A stretch of 64,000 bases of DNA from Bacteroidota bacterium (GTDB lineage Bacteria > Bacteroidota > Bacteroidia > Chitinophagales > Chitinophagaceae): positions 1 to 64,000 of the forward strand of contig JAFDXF010000087.1 in assembly GCA_018268055.1 (NCBI GenBank), in the 5' to 3' direction. The notes beneath the pieces were generated by a model, which saw only the letters and a list, made by a program, of their open reading frames with translations, made no database searches and was not told the origin of the DNA. Shown here in pieces: positions 34,614-43,800 of this stretch (positions within the stretch are counted from its first letter, which is position 1; each line of letters opens with the position of its first letter). A program made the translations under genes and the position numbers.

Positions 34614-34875
34614 TTACACTTTTAAAAATACATAATCCATAAACCAGTAAATTAAAATTAGCAACAATATCACCTGTATAATGATAATTAGCTTCGGATT
34701 ACAACTAAAGAAAATGGTTATAAAAAAACCCTTCTAAAACTAAACAAGGTATCATGATTAAGATTATCAATAGAGCTGTACTTGTAGCATTTACTTTCGT
34801 GTAGATTTTTGTTGCTAAAAAAGCGGCAATGCCAAGTATCAAAAGAACTAAACTTATTAATTTATAACTTTTCAT
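34614..34875 (-). pseudogene. Small three-helix membrane protein, frameshifted at a T7 run
   Basis: The ATG at 34875 overlaps the stop of the upstream epimerase gene (TAATG on the reverse strand), a coupling arrangement. The uninterrupted frame gives 56 codons and stops at 34705. If one T of the T7 run (A7 at 34722-34728 on the given strand) is removed, the frame runs on to TAA at 34614. That gives 86 residues with three hydrophobic helices: LISLVLLILGIAAFLA, ALLIILIMIPCLVLEGFF and IIIIQVILLLILIYWF. The membrane-like reading after the break argues that the full gene was real. A sequencing error, a genuine mutation or slippage could explain it. Confidence 0.65.
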
Positions 34876-35900
34876 TATTTTGTAAACAAACCTTTGTACT
34901 CTATACCCAACCCGGGAAGATTGCTATAGGATATTTTTCCAAAATCATATTCAATACCTGTAGCGAGGTCATCTTGCAACAACAACGGACCATCCATATC
35001 TACATAGTCAATAAAAGGTAATAAATGAGCAATAGCGGATGAACCTATTGTGGACTCATTCATGCAGCCTATCATAATCTTTAAGTTTAAAGCTCTTGCA
35101 TTATCAATCATTTCCAATGCAGGAGTAATCCCGCTACATTTTGTGAGTTTTATATTGATGCCATGAAAAAAACCTTTACATTTATCTACATCTTCTTCAT
35201 GCACGCAAGATTCATCTGCAAATAATGGCAATGATGATTGTTGATACAATATTTTCATTCCATCCCAATTGTCTTTTGCCAATGGTTGTTCCACAAATTC
35301 TACACCCAAATCTTTAAGTTGAGGTATCAGCTTTAGGGCAGTCTCTAAATCCCATGCAGCATTGGCATCTACCCTCAATATTGCATTGGTATTTTCACGC
35401 AATGCTTTTACGATTGCAATATCATCTGCTGTTCCTACTTTTACTTTATAAATGGGCCATGGTTTCTCTTTCATTTTTACTACCATTGTATCAATACTAT
35501 CAATGCCGATAGTATAATCCGTCAATGGATTCTTAGATATATCACCTCCCCACATTTCATAAAGTTTCTTTTTCTTTATTTTCCCATACATATCCCATGC
35601 TGCAATATCTAATGCACAAACCAAGAAGCTATTATTTGGAAAAAGATGATGTAGATAATGCCAATAACGTTCCGGCTCAGTGAAAGCGAATTTCTCGACC
35701 ATTTCTCTTTTTGCATCCAAATCTTCTTGCATTTTTTCTACAGGTATATTATAATAAGAAATGGCACATGCTTCGCCATATCCTTTAACGCCTAAATGTT
35801 CTAACTCCACTACAAATGTTGCTTGATGTGTTTTAGTTCCTTTAGAAATAGTAAAAGGATAACGAAACTTTAGACTATGAATATGTGTAGTTACTTTCAT
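34875..35900 (-). CDS. L-Ala-D/L-Glu (dipeptide) epimerase, enolase superfamily
   Basis: 341 aa muconate-lactonising subgroup enzyme. The catalytic K-x-K is in YKVKVG, the metal ligands are D in LRVDANAAWD, E in EFVEQPL and D in LFADESC, and the second-side lysine is in INIKLTKCSGI. A C-terminal DMDGP segment is typical of dipeptide epimerases. It likely converts L-Ala-D-Glu from murein peptides to L-Ala-L-Glu for reuse, though substrate specificity in this subgroup varies. It lies 63 nt after malQ and overlaps the next small gene. Confidence 0.88.
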   Translation of the reverse strand: MKVTTHIHSLKFRYPFTISKGTKTHQATFVVELEHLGVKGYGEACAISYYNIPVEKMQEDLDAKREMVEKFAFTEPERYWHYLHHLFPNNSFLVCALDIAAWDMYGKIKKKKLYEMWGGDISKNPLTDYTIGIDSIDTMVVKMKEKPWPIYKVKVGTADDIAIVKALRENTNAILRVDANAAWDLETALKLIPQLKDLGVEFVEQPLAKDNWDGMKILYQQSSLPLFADESCVHEEDVDKCKGFFHGINIKLTKCSGITPALEMIDNARALNLKIMIGCMNESTIGSSAIAHLLPFIDYVDMDGPLLLQDDLATGIEYDFGKISYSNLPGLGIEYKGLFTK

Positions 35901-35963
35901 AAAAACAAAATTAAGAAACAGTAATCTTGAAAAAAATCATTTTAAAAAGTTGTAATTGAATAC

Positions 35964-38660
35964 TCATCTACCGGCATTTAAAATATAGCCTTTTAATTCA
36001 TCATTGAATTTCTTTTGTGCTATCAGATCTTCTAGTGGCAAATGCATTCTAAAGTTCCAATATTGTTTACTATTTGAAGGATCATTAATTCGCTCTTCTG
36101 CAGCATTTTCTCGTCGTAGCAGTTCACTCATTCCTAATATATCCTGCAGCTGGAATATGCTCCACATTGCAGGCGAATATAAATGTTGTAAAACAATCGC
36201 CCTGTTTACCCATGCATCGCAATACACCGGAGCGTCTCCCGATTGTTCTAAGATTTTATTATAAAATCGATGTGATTTTTCATAATTTTCTTCCCACCAC
36301 CCACGAATGGTACTCATATCATGTGTAGAAGGAGTTACTACAGATAAATAAGGCACATTATCCATATAGATAAATTCCAACCCTTCATTTTTAGGCATTC
36401 GTTGTACTTCAAGACTTAAAATGCCCAATTGCTTCATAACTTCCGGCACGCAATGAGGAACCATTCCTAAATCTTCACCACAAACCAACATGTTGGTAGC
36501 TGCTTTTAATTGTGGCAATTTTTTCATTGCGTTTTTAAACCAATAATCATCTTGCCTTCTATAAAAATAATCATTGAATAACTCTTTTAGATTATTTTGA
36601 ACATGCGGTATTAAATATTTAAAAGAAGTTGTTTTATCCATGGCAATACGAAAATGAAAATCTTCACCGGGGTTTTGATCATCTTCAAATAAAATCACAT
36701 TGGCTATTAAATCAAACAAACCTTGCTTTAGCAAATCAGTATCTTCATTTTGTTCCAAAGATGAAAAATAGGCTTCTACTTTTTTTTGTGTTGCATACTC
36801 TTCTTTCAAGTCATATCCGTTAAAATCATTTTCATCAAGATATTGCTCAATAATATCAGGTATGTTTTTGATAAATATTTCTTCTAAAACTTCATCGGTA
36901 ATATAGGGTTTACAAAAACGTTGATAGTCAAACCAAATTCCTTTTTCTCCAAACTCATTTACTTTAACTGGAATACAAGGAATAAATCTTCCCAAATTTC
37001 CTTGAACAGCATCTTCAGGAATGCTCCATATTCTGAAAAAACCGAGGATATGATCTATACGATAAGCATCAAAATAATCGCTCATTCTGCTAAACCTATG
37101 TTTCCACCAAGCATAATCATCTTCTTGCATTTTTGGCCAATTGTAAGTTGGGAAGCCCCAATTTTGGCCAATGGAAGTAAAGTCATCGGGTGGCGCTCCG
37201 GTTTGCCATTGAGTATTGAATAGTTCCGGTTGCTGCCAAGCTTCACAACTATTTGTTGAAATACCTATTGGCAAATCTCCTTTTATAACGATACCATTTT
37301 TATGCGAATAGTCCACCGCATCCGTTAATTGAATATGTAAGTGATATTGAACGAAGTAATAAAACCGTATATTTTTATAATGTGCAGAAGTCTCACTACA
37401 TAGTTGTTCAATTTCTTCTTTTTGATATCTATTATATTTTTCCCAAGACTGAAAATAAGTGGTTTTGTATTCATCTCTCAATAAGCAAAACGCTGAATAA
37501 GGCAATAACCAGTTTTTATGTTCATTAAAAAATGTTTTGTACGATTCTGTTTTGAAACAATCCTCCCCCATCAACTGATACAATTCTTTGAGAGCTTTCA
37601 TTTTACACTCTATTACGCTATCATAATCTACCGTTGACAATAGGTTCAACTCTTTTTGCTGCTTAGCTAAATAACTGATTGACTCCTTATATTTTTTCCC
37701 TGCTACTTGCGCCAAATTAATATAAACAGGGTGTAAAGCAAAAGAAGAAATGGTAGAGTATGGATATGAATCGCTTTGGGTAAAACTGGATGAAGTATCA
37801 TTGATTGGTAAAAGTTGAATCAACTTTATTTCAGTTTTCTTTGCCCAATCAGACAATAATTTTATATCAGAGAATTCGCCAATGCCAAAACCATCTTTGC
37901 TTCTCAAACTGAAAACAGGAATAGCGACTCCTGTTCCTTTCCATGTATTATTGGGCAATTGTATAAATCCATCGTGCAGTATGGTCATTTTTTTTCTGGA
38001 AGCATCACTAAAGAGCAATCGGTTATTTCCATCTTCATATCCGACAAATTTTTTTTGCTTTTTATTATAAATACCATATTTATATGCAATAGGAAAACTG
38101 CATCCAGATAAATTCATTGCACCCACCCACCAATTATCCAAATGTTTTAAAATATGTACTTGCGTCTCAGACCATTCACCCAATTTTTCATCACTACCGA
38201 TGATACAAACTACTTCATCCTTTTTTAATAAGGGTGCCTTTACTTTAAAAATATGCGTATCACTTTTACGAACAGGTTGAGCTTTCCCCTTTTGATTTGT
38301 CTTAAATAATACATTAAGAAAGGCATCAGTATAAAAAGCGTTTTCATATTCGCCTGCATGATTCCATGTATCAATAAGTATAATTTCTTTTAATTCTTTG
38401 GGAGGCGGAGTAATCAATCTGTCTTTACCCCACTCCTGAATCACTATCCCATCTTTATTTTTCAAGAGATAACGATATTCTATATTATGATGAATCTCTT
38501 TTCTTCGCAATTTCAATTCAAAATGCCAAAGCTCTTCATTAAAATAGTTCATAGGAATAGCTTTTGCGGCGTTAAGATCACCCAACTCCGGAATGGCACC
38601 TGTTATCCATAAGCTCTGACCCTGCTCTGTATGAAAGCGTAAGAAAAATTGAAATTTCAT
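35964..38660 (-). CDS. malQ: 4-alpha-glucanotransferase with N-terminal starch-binding domains
   Basis: 898 aa GH77 amylomaltase, which transfers maltodextrin segments. Two CBM20-like domains occupy about 1-115 and 128-235 (FFLRFHTEQGQSLWITGAIP; VCIIGSDEKLGEW). The GH77 barrel follows: LLPINDTSS, DLPIGISTNSCEAW, nucleophile region YFDAYRIDHILGFFRIW, acid/base region VCGEDLGMVP, and TPSTHDMSTIRGWW. A long insertion in the catalytic domain matches the plant DPE2-like / Bacteroidota type. No signal peptide, hence cytoplasmic glycogen or maltose metabolism. Confidence 0.94.
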   Translation of the reverse strand: MKFQFFLRFHTEQGQSLWITGAIPELGDLNAAKAIPMNYFNEELWHFELKLRRKEIHHNIEYRYLLKNKDGIVIQEWGKDRLITPPPKELKEIILIDTWNHAGEYENAFYTDAFLNVLFKTNQKGKAQPVRKSDTHIFKVKAPLLKKDEVVCIIGSDEKLGEWSETQVHILKHLDNWWVGAMNLSGCSFPIAYKYGIYNKKQKKFVGYEDGNNRLLFSDASRKKMTILHDGFIQLPNNTWKGTGVAIPVFSLRSKDGFGIGEFSDIKLLSDWAKKTEIKLIQLLPINDTSSSFTQSDSYPYSTISSFALHPVYINLAQVAGKKYKESISYLAKQQKELNLLSTVDYDSVIECKMKALKELYQLMGEDCFKTESYKTFFNEHKNWLLPYSAFCLLRDEYKTTYFQSWEKYNRYQKEEIEQLCSETSAHYKNIRFYYFVQYHLHIQLTDAVDYSHKNGIVIKGDLPIGISTNSCEAWQQPELFNTQWQTGAPPDDFTSIGQNWGFPTYNWPKMQEDDYAWWKHRFSRMSDYFDAYRIDHILGFFRIWSIPEDAVQGNLGRFIPCIPVKVNEFGEKGIWFDYQRFCKPYITDEVLEEIFIKNIPDIIEQYLDENDFNGYDLKEEYATQKKVEAYFSSLEQNEDTDLLKQGLFDLIANVILFEDDQNPGEDFHFRIAMDKTTSFKYLIPHVQNNLKELFNDYFYRRQDDYWFKNAMKKLPQLKAATNMLVCGEDLGMVPHCVPEVMKQLGILSLEVQRMPKNEGLEFIYMDNVPYLSVVTPSTHDMSTIRGWWEENYEKSHRFYNKILEQSGDAPVYCDAWVNRAIVLQHLYSPAMWSIFQLQDILGMSELLRRENAAEERINDPSNSKQYWNFRMHLPLEDLIAQKKFNDELKGYILNAGR

Positions 38661-38783
38661 TTGATTATTACTGTACTTTTTAGCAAGATAACTATAAACG
38701 GTAACGAATATATAGGAAAGCAGCCAAGTGGTGAAATAACATATTCAGAAAAAAATCAATTTTCTATTTACACTACTTCGCCT

Positions 38784-38791
38784 TATTTTTG
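38784..38791 (+). promoter_or_regulatory. Candidate -7 element TATTTTTG for the 51-aa gene
   Basis: Exact TAnnTTTG match ending 15 nt before the ATG at 38807. With the terminator at 38982 it defines a tiny single-gene transcription unit. Confidence 0.55.
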
Positions 38792-38806
38792 CTAAAACTT
38801 ATACAA

Positions 38807-38962
38807 ATGGAACAAACAAAAAAATATAAAGGTATTTGGTGGCTAGCATTCTTTGCATTCACTGCTGCATTTCTTTTTGCCGTTTATGTTCATTGGCCAT
38901 GGCTCACATTGATTCTACCTTTTCAAACTACTTCATTTGTAAAGGCGATGGATATTATGTAA
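38807..38962 (+). CDS. 51-aa single-span membrane protein
   Basis: A short gene, ATG 38807 to TAA 38962. The product begins MEQTKKYKGIWWLAFFAFTA, has a hydrophobic helix at about residues 11-27 and a second hydrophobic stretch at 31-40 (PWLTLILPFQ), and ends FVKAMDIM. Support for a real gene is the promoter element 15 nt upstream, a protein-like membrane composition and a strong terminator 20 nt downstream. Family and function not recognised. It could be a small membrane regulator or the accessory subunit of a complex. Confidence 0.7.
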   Translation: MEQTKKYKGIWWLAFFAFTAAFLFAVYVHWPWLTLILPFQTTSFVKAMDIM

Positions 38963-38981
38963 ACTAACCCTTACTATATTT

Positions 38982-39017
38982 AAACCCGTTCTGTAAACAA
39001 GAACGGGTTTATTTTTT
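38982..39017 (+). terminator. Intrinsic terminator of the 51-aa gene
   Basis: Perfect 10-bp stem AAACCCGTTC / GAACGGGTTT (38982-38991 / 39001-39010) followed by ATTTTTT. Confidence 0.9.
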
Positions 39018-39030
39018 CCAACCAATTATT

Positions 39031-39417
39031 ATGCTCCGAGCATTTAAACCATATATCATCACTGCTTGTATTATCAACATTGTATTTGTGTTGATTAGCG
39101 TTATTGATATAGTGGTTGCTAAAGCGCTTACTAAAAATTATACTTTGTGGTATCTGCTTGTTATTTATAGTATAGGCGGAGTATTTGCTTCAATTTGGAG
39201 TTTTCTTCTGGGAATGAAGTTTTGCAGCAGAAAATCATCATTAACTAAATGGGGATTGATCAGCTTCCTTATTACTGCTGGAATAATATCAGCTTATTGG
39301 TTATCAAATATTGAAGAAGGCGCATACAAGGCAGCCTTCAGAGGATATGGCATTTCACTCATACTTGGAAGTTTACTTTTTGTATTGGAGAATGACAAAA
39401 AGCAAAAAAGCATTTGA
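39031..39417 (+). CDS. Four-helix membrane protein of unknown function
   Basis: 128 aa with four hydrophobic segments (about 8-31, 42-62, 75-92, 104-119) and short basic loops, ending in KKQKS. No signature I can place in a family. ATG 39031 follows the preceding terminator by 13 nt, so its promoter is not obvious. Its stop lies inside the terminator region of the leftward small gene that faces it. Confidence 0.65.
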   Translation: MLRAFKPYIITACIINIVFVLISVIDIVVAKALTKNYTLWYLLVIYSIGGVFASIWSFLLGMKFCSRKSSLTKWGLISFLITAGIISAYWLSNIEEGAYKAAFRGYGISLILGSLLFVLENDKKQKSI

Positions 39418-39440
39418 GCTTTATATACTGCCCAAATGCT
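39404..39440 (-). terminator. Leftward intrinsic terminator for the small Glu/Lys-rich gene
   Basis: Stem AGCATTTG / CAAATGCT (39409-39416 / 39433-39440). The reverse strand ends in TTTTTTGC. It closes the transcription unit that begins at the promoter near 39800, and overlaps the stop of the rightward 128-aa gene. Confidence 0.7.
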
Positions 39441-39525
39441 TCTGCTCATTAAAATCAAAAATTGATTAATTCAAATTCCATTTATTCATCATAGAACTAG
39501 CTGTGCGAAAGTTTCTTTGGCTATT

Positions 39526-39663
39526 CTATAGATCTAATGCAGTGAAATGTGATTCTTTGTTTGTTTGATTTTGTTCGGCTAACGTTTCTTTAATTTCTTG
39601 TGTAAGTCTAGCCTTCTCGTTTTCATTTAGTTGTACAATTTTTGTCTTTGTAACTTCTTTCAT
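39526..39663 (-). CDS. 45-aa peptide gene with a TAG followed by 19 more in-frame codons
   Basis: Leftward ATG at 39663 preceded by a clear AGGAG ribosome site with six-nt spacing, rare in this phylum. The product is charged (MKEVTKTKIVQLNENEKARL at the start, SHFTALDL at the end) and stops at TAG (39528-39526). The same frame then stays open for NSQRNFRTASSMMNKWNLN and ends at TAA (39466). A TGG-to-TAG change would join them into a 65-aa protein with LDLWNSQR at the joint. Short Bacteroidota peptides with a similar ...DLWNIQR... motif are familiar to me but I cannot verify that here. Promoter and terminator bracket the unit. Confidence 0.6.
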   Translation of the reverse strand: MKEVTKTKIVQLNENEKARLTQEIKETLAEQNQTNKESHFTALDL

Positions 39664-39793
39664 AAATTCTCCTTTTTTTCGTCTGTCGTTTATTAATCAT
39701 CTGAGCTCCAAAAAAGTAACATATTAGGGAAGACAGCGTATTCTATAATAGCTACTCCTTTGAAATTGGATACGAGCTTCAGTTTTCGGGCTG

Positions 39794-39801
39794 CAAAGTT
39801 A
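39794..39801 (-). promoter_or_regulatory. Candidate -7 element TAACTTTG for the leftward small gene
   Basis: Exact TAnnTTTG match on the reverse strand. It predicts a leader of about 125 nt before the ATG at 39663, long for this genome. No conserved leader structure was recognised. Confidence 0.45.
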
Positions 39802-39877
39802 CATTGTACTAAAACCTTAAAAAAGTTTAAGTAATAATAAAACGTTAAAGCATTAAAGAAACTTCAGAAGGTTGATA

Positions 39878-40270
39878 TTATTTCGTCTGATTCAAAAAAA
39901 GAGGTAATCCCGTTTTCCAATCACCATCAATATACAATTCGAAAGAATAACGGCCCGGCTTCTTAAACTTTAATTGATTGAAGTTGATTACAACGTTGAT
40001 AGTAGCAAACTGATTATGCGCAGGCGGGGTGATGTTTATATTACCTACTACTGGATCTATGATTTCTTTTCCTTTAGAATCAATCAGGCGAATTTTAAAC
40101 TCATGTTCCCCTAGTTCTTTTTCTGAAAAGCGCAAACGGCAAGCAATAGAACATAGTGGATGTTGGGCAGGAAAATTTTGGGCATGAATACTGTCAAAAG
40201 TTCCAACAACAGTCAATTTTGAATTATTGTCCTGCGCAAAGTCGGCTAATGTAAATATTTCCGTTTCCAT
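39878..40270 (-). CDS. DUF6941-family protein
   Basis: 130 aa soluble protein. Its opening (METEIFTLADFAQ, then KLTVVGTFDSIHAQNFP) and its all-beta pattern fit the DUF6941 family, whose function is unknown. Two Cys are in LCSIACRLRF, and GRYSFELYIDG forms a late strand. No signal peptide. Divergent from the 88-aa membrane protein; the 243-bp region between them contains CTCTGA...TCAGAG inverted motifs (40354-40399). Confidence 0.7.
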   Translation of the reverse strand: METEIFTLADFAQDNNSKLTVVGTFDSIHAQNFPAQHPLCSIACRLRFSEKELGEHEFKIRLIDSKGKEIIDPVVGNINITPPAHNQFATINVVINFNQLKFKKPGRYSFELYIDGDWKTGLPLFLNQTK

Positions 40271-40513
40271 AAACAGTGAGTTTTATAGTTAATTATTAAA
40301 GATACAAGTATAACTTTATTAAGAACCGTGCCATCACAAAGAAACTGTCAGACTCTGATATATTCGGGATGTTTTATGACACAGCGTCAGAGAGAAACAT
40401 ATAAAAATTTACCAATCATTGCAAAAAATCCTCATTTATGTATAAAATATTCTGACGAAATACGATTTTATTTATTTTTACAATAATCATTAACCCAAAA
40501 CGCTACAAAACTT

Positions 40514-40780
40514 ATGTCCAACAACAGCCATCGTGAACAATATTTTACTAAATTATTGATTGGTTTTGCCTCAATAATTGGTTGTATTTTAGTTATTTTT
40601 TATTGCATCTTTGAAGTCAGCAGAGAGGCTGATTGGTATTATTGGGCTATTTTCTCCGCTTTTCTTCTTTGCAGTGGATTATATTTCAGTTTGAGTGCAT
40701 TTGTCCATAAAATAAAATCAGATTTCAGCCGAAGGCAAAAACAAAGAGATAATCAGCGCACTACTAGCTCTCCCGAATAG
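40514..40780 (+). CDS. Two-helix membrane protein of unknown function
   Basis: 88 aa: polar N-terminus, hydrophobic helices at about 14-34 and 43-63, then a strongly basic, Arg/Gln-rich cytoplasmic tail (KIKSDFSRRQKQRDNQRTTS). A TATTTTTA sequence (a near match to the -7 consensus) lies about 25 nt upstream. It converges on smc. No family recognised. Confidence 0.6.
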   Translation: MSNNSHREQYFTKLLIGFASIIGCILVIFYCIFEVSREADWYYWAIFSAFLLCSGLYFSLSAFVHKIKSDFSRRQKQRDNQRTTSSPE

Positions 40781-40787
40781 GCATAAA

Positions 40788-40813
40788 AATAGAGACCGAA
40801 CTCGATCTCTATT
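40788..40813 (-). terminator. Terminator between the 88-aa gene and smc
   Basis: 8-bp stem AATAGAGA / TCTCTATT. The reverse strand continues ATTTTTATGCC, so it is best placed to end smc transcription; on the forward strand the T-tract is weak. Confidence 0.65.
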
Positions 40814-40846
40814 GCACATTTAAACTTTTGGTATTAAATTCTTGTC

Positions 40847-43800
40847 TTAGTTTTCCAGACTTCTAAAGTCAACCGGCACTAATTTACTTACACCCGGTTC
40901 TTGCATGGTAACACCATAAATTACATCTACTGTGCTCATCGTTGTCTTATTGTGTGTTACAACTATAAACTGTGAGTTTTCACTAAACTGTCTAATCATG
41001 TTATTGAATTTGCCCACATTCGCATCATCTAATGGAGCATCTACCTCATCTAATATACAGAATGGTGCAGGTTTTATCAAGTAGATGGCGAAGAGTAATG
41101 CAGTGGCTGTCAAAGTTCTTTCTCCACCACTTAACTGTGTTAATGAGGTTGGACGTTTCCCTTTAGGTTTTGCCAATACGTCAATACCTGTTTCTGCTAA
41201 GTTTTCAGGGTTTTCCAAAATCAAATCGCACTGATCGTCTTCAGTGAATAATGATTTGAATACTTTTTGGAAATTATCTCTTACTGTATGGAAGGTTTCT
41301 AAAAATTTTTGATTGGCAGTAGCTTCTACTTCTTCAATCGTTTTCAGTAAACTATCTTTTGCAGTAACTAAATCCGTCTTTTGTTCAACAATAAAGTCGT
41401 AGCGTTTTTTCATTTCAGTAAATGCTTCAATAGCTGTAGGATTTACTTCGCCAAGATTTTCCAGACGTTTTTTCATTCTGTCTGCTTTTTCCTGAAGCTC
41501 TTCTACGGGTATTTCTCCGGTACGGGCATCACCAAGAATACTTTCTAATTCAATTCTAAACTCTACATTCATACGTTCTTTCATACCGGCCAACTGCAAC
41601 TTCAAATCATTCAACTTGTCTTTAATTGCAGCGAGCATGTGTTCTACCTGTTCCTTATCTTTTATCTTATGTCTGATTTCACTCTCTTTTTCGCTAAGTT
41701 GATTACGCAAATTATAATAATGCTGATCTGCTTCATTTAGTTTTTGCTCTTCGGTTGCTTTATTTTTAATCAACAACAATAAGTTTTCTTCTATTTCTTT
41801 CAGAGCATTTGCCGAAGTTTCAATACTCAACGAGGTATCTCCCAATTGTGCATTGTTATGTTCTATTTGAGAACGTAAGTCATTTAATTGATTCGTTTTG
41901 AAATCAAGCTCTTGTTTGAGTCCGCCGATTTTACTTTGTTGTCTTGTTACATTAAGATTAAACTCATTGTATTGGCGATTCCCCTCACTGTAATGTTGAT
42001 CACTGATTCTAAATGATTCTTCTGACTCACTGAGTTTAGAAGAGGTAGCTTGTAGTTGTTCATTAAACAGTCCAAGCTTTTCTCTGATTTCCGCCACTGA
42101 AGAATATGTCTGTTGACTTTGCATGGTTAATTCTTCCAATCTGTTTTGGCTGGTAGCTTGCAAGCCATGAAGATTTTCTAATTTATTATGCAAAGAAAAA
42201 ACTTCGTTAGTCAACAATTGAATTTCTCTTTCTGTATCACGAATGGTTGATTCACGCAGATCTTCATTAAATGCAATCACCTCATTATGCCGTTGTTGAA
42301 TTTCGGAGCGTAAAGCTTCTACCACAGTAGATTGAGCATTTACCTCATCCAAAAGTTTTTCCAGGTTTTTTACTCTTCCTATTTTCTTGCCTTCAAACAA
42401 TCCTACACTGCCACCGGTAAGCGAGTATTTACCTTTTACATAACGTCCGCCTTTTTCAATTACTACAAAACCATTACTGTTTTGCAATGTATCTTCATTA
42501 TCTGCGATGTAAACGTTTCCTAAAAGATGTTCGGCCAATTTGCGATAACGTGCATCTACTTCCACTACACTCAATGCAGGAATAGCGCCTTCTAATTGAT
42601 GATTGGCTGAATTATTTTGTTGTTCTTCAAATTTATTGAGCAAGAAGAAATTCGCTTTCCCTTTTTTATGCTCGTCCAAAAGATGAACAGCTTGTAAACC
42701 CTCCTGCAAATCTTTTACTACATAATAGCTTAGATATGGCTCCAAAACATTTTCCAACGCTGTCCGATATTCTTCTTTTACATAAAGTACATCAGATAAT
42801 ATGGGTGATTGGTGATTCCAATTAGCGTTATTGTGTAAGAATTTTACCGAATCAGGATAACCTTCCATTGAATCGATCATACTTTTCAGCAAATCGTGTT
42901 CATTCTTTTTTGCATCTAATTTTCTACTTTCTTCTGCAAGGTTATTTCTAAGATTGTCTAACACTAACTGTGTTTGCAATATTTGTTCTTTGGTATTTTC
43001 CTGGTGTTGCTGTAGTTGTTCTAAATCTACTTTTTTGATCTCCAGTTCTTTTTCTTTTATTGCTCTATCACTTTCTAAATGACCTTTTTGTTCTTCTCGA
43101 GCTTCACGCTCAGTTTCAATCTGATGAATAATTCTTTGCAAATTACTAACTGATGAATCGGCTACCGCTACAGTTTTTTCTGCTTCGAATTGATTGCGTT
43201 GTATTTGCTGATATTCGCTACGCAAAGAATCCAAATGTCCTCTTTTTTCATCTAAGGAAGTGCGGCGAGCATCCACTTCTTGCCTAATATTTTCTAATTG
43301 CTCGCTTAAATTAATGAGTATTTGTTCTTCCTCTCCTACTTGTCTATTGGTAAATGCAATACTTTCTTCTATTCCTTTTAGCTGTCCTTCGGATTTTTGT
43401 AAAAAATCTTTTAAACTATTTTGCTTTTCACTTAAATGTTCAATTCGTTGTGCTGCAAGATTTTTTTCATTTTCCTTGCTACGCACAGTTTGAAGCATAT
43501 CATTGAAATGATGTTGCATTTCTTGTAATGCTCTTTCTTTTTCAATAAAAGCAACTTTCTCATTTTCTAATGCAGCCTCTTCATTCGCAATTTCTGCTTC
43601 CAGTCGCACTCTTTTGTCTGTTTCTGTCTCCTGTTGTTGATTCAACTCTGTATAAGAAAGGTTAAACCCTTCCAGCGAAGCCTTCGCCAATTCTATACTT
43701 ACTTCCCTGTATTCATTTTTAATTTCGTGATATTTTTCTGCTTTTTTAGCTTGACTTTCTAATGCTTTCAATTGATTGTTGATCTCAAAAAGCAAATCTT

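Noticed and set aside
40354..40399. CTCTGA...TCAGAG inverted motifs between the DUF6941 and 88-aa genes as an operator
   Set aside because: Arms are short (6 bp) and far apart (over 30 bp), so chance is a good explanation.
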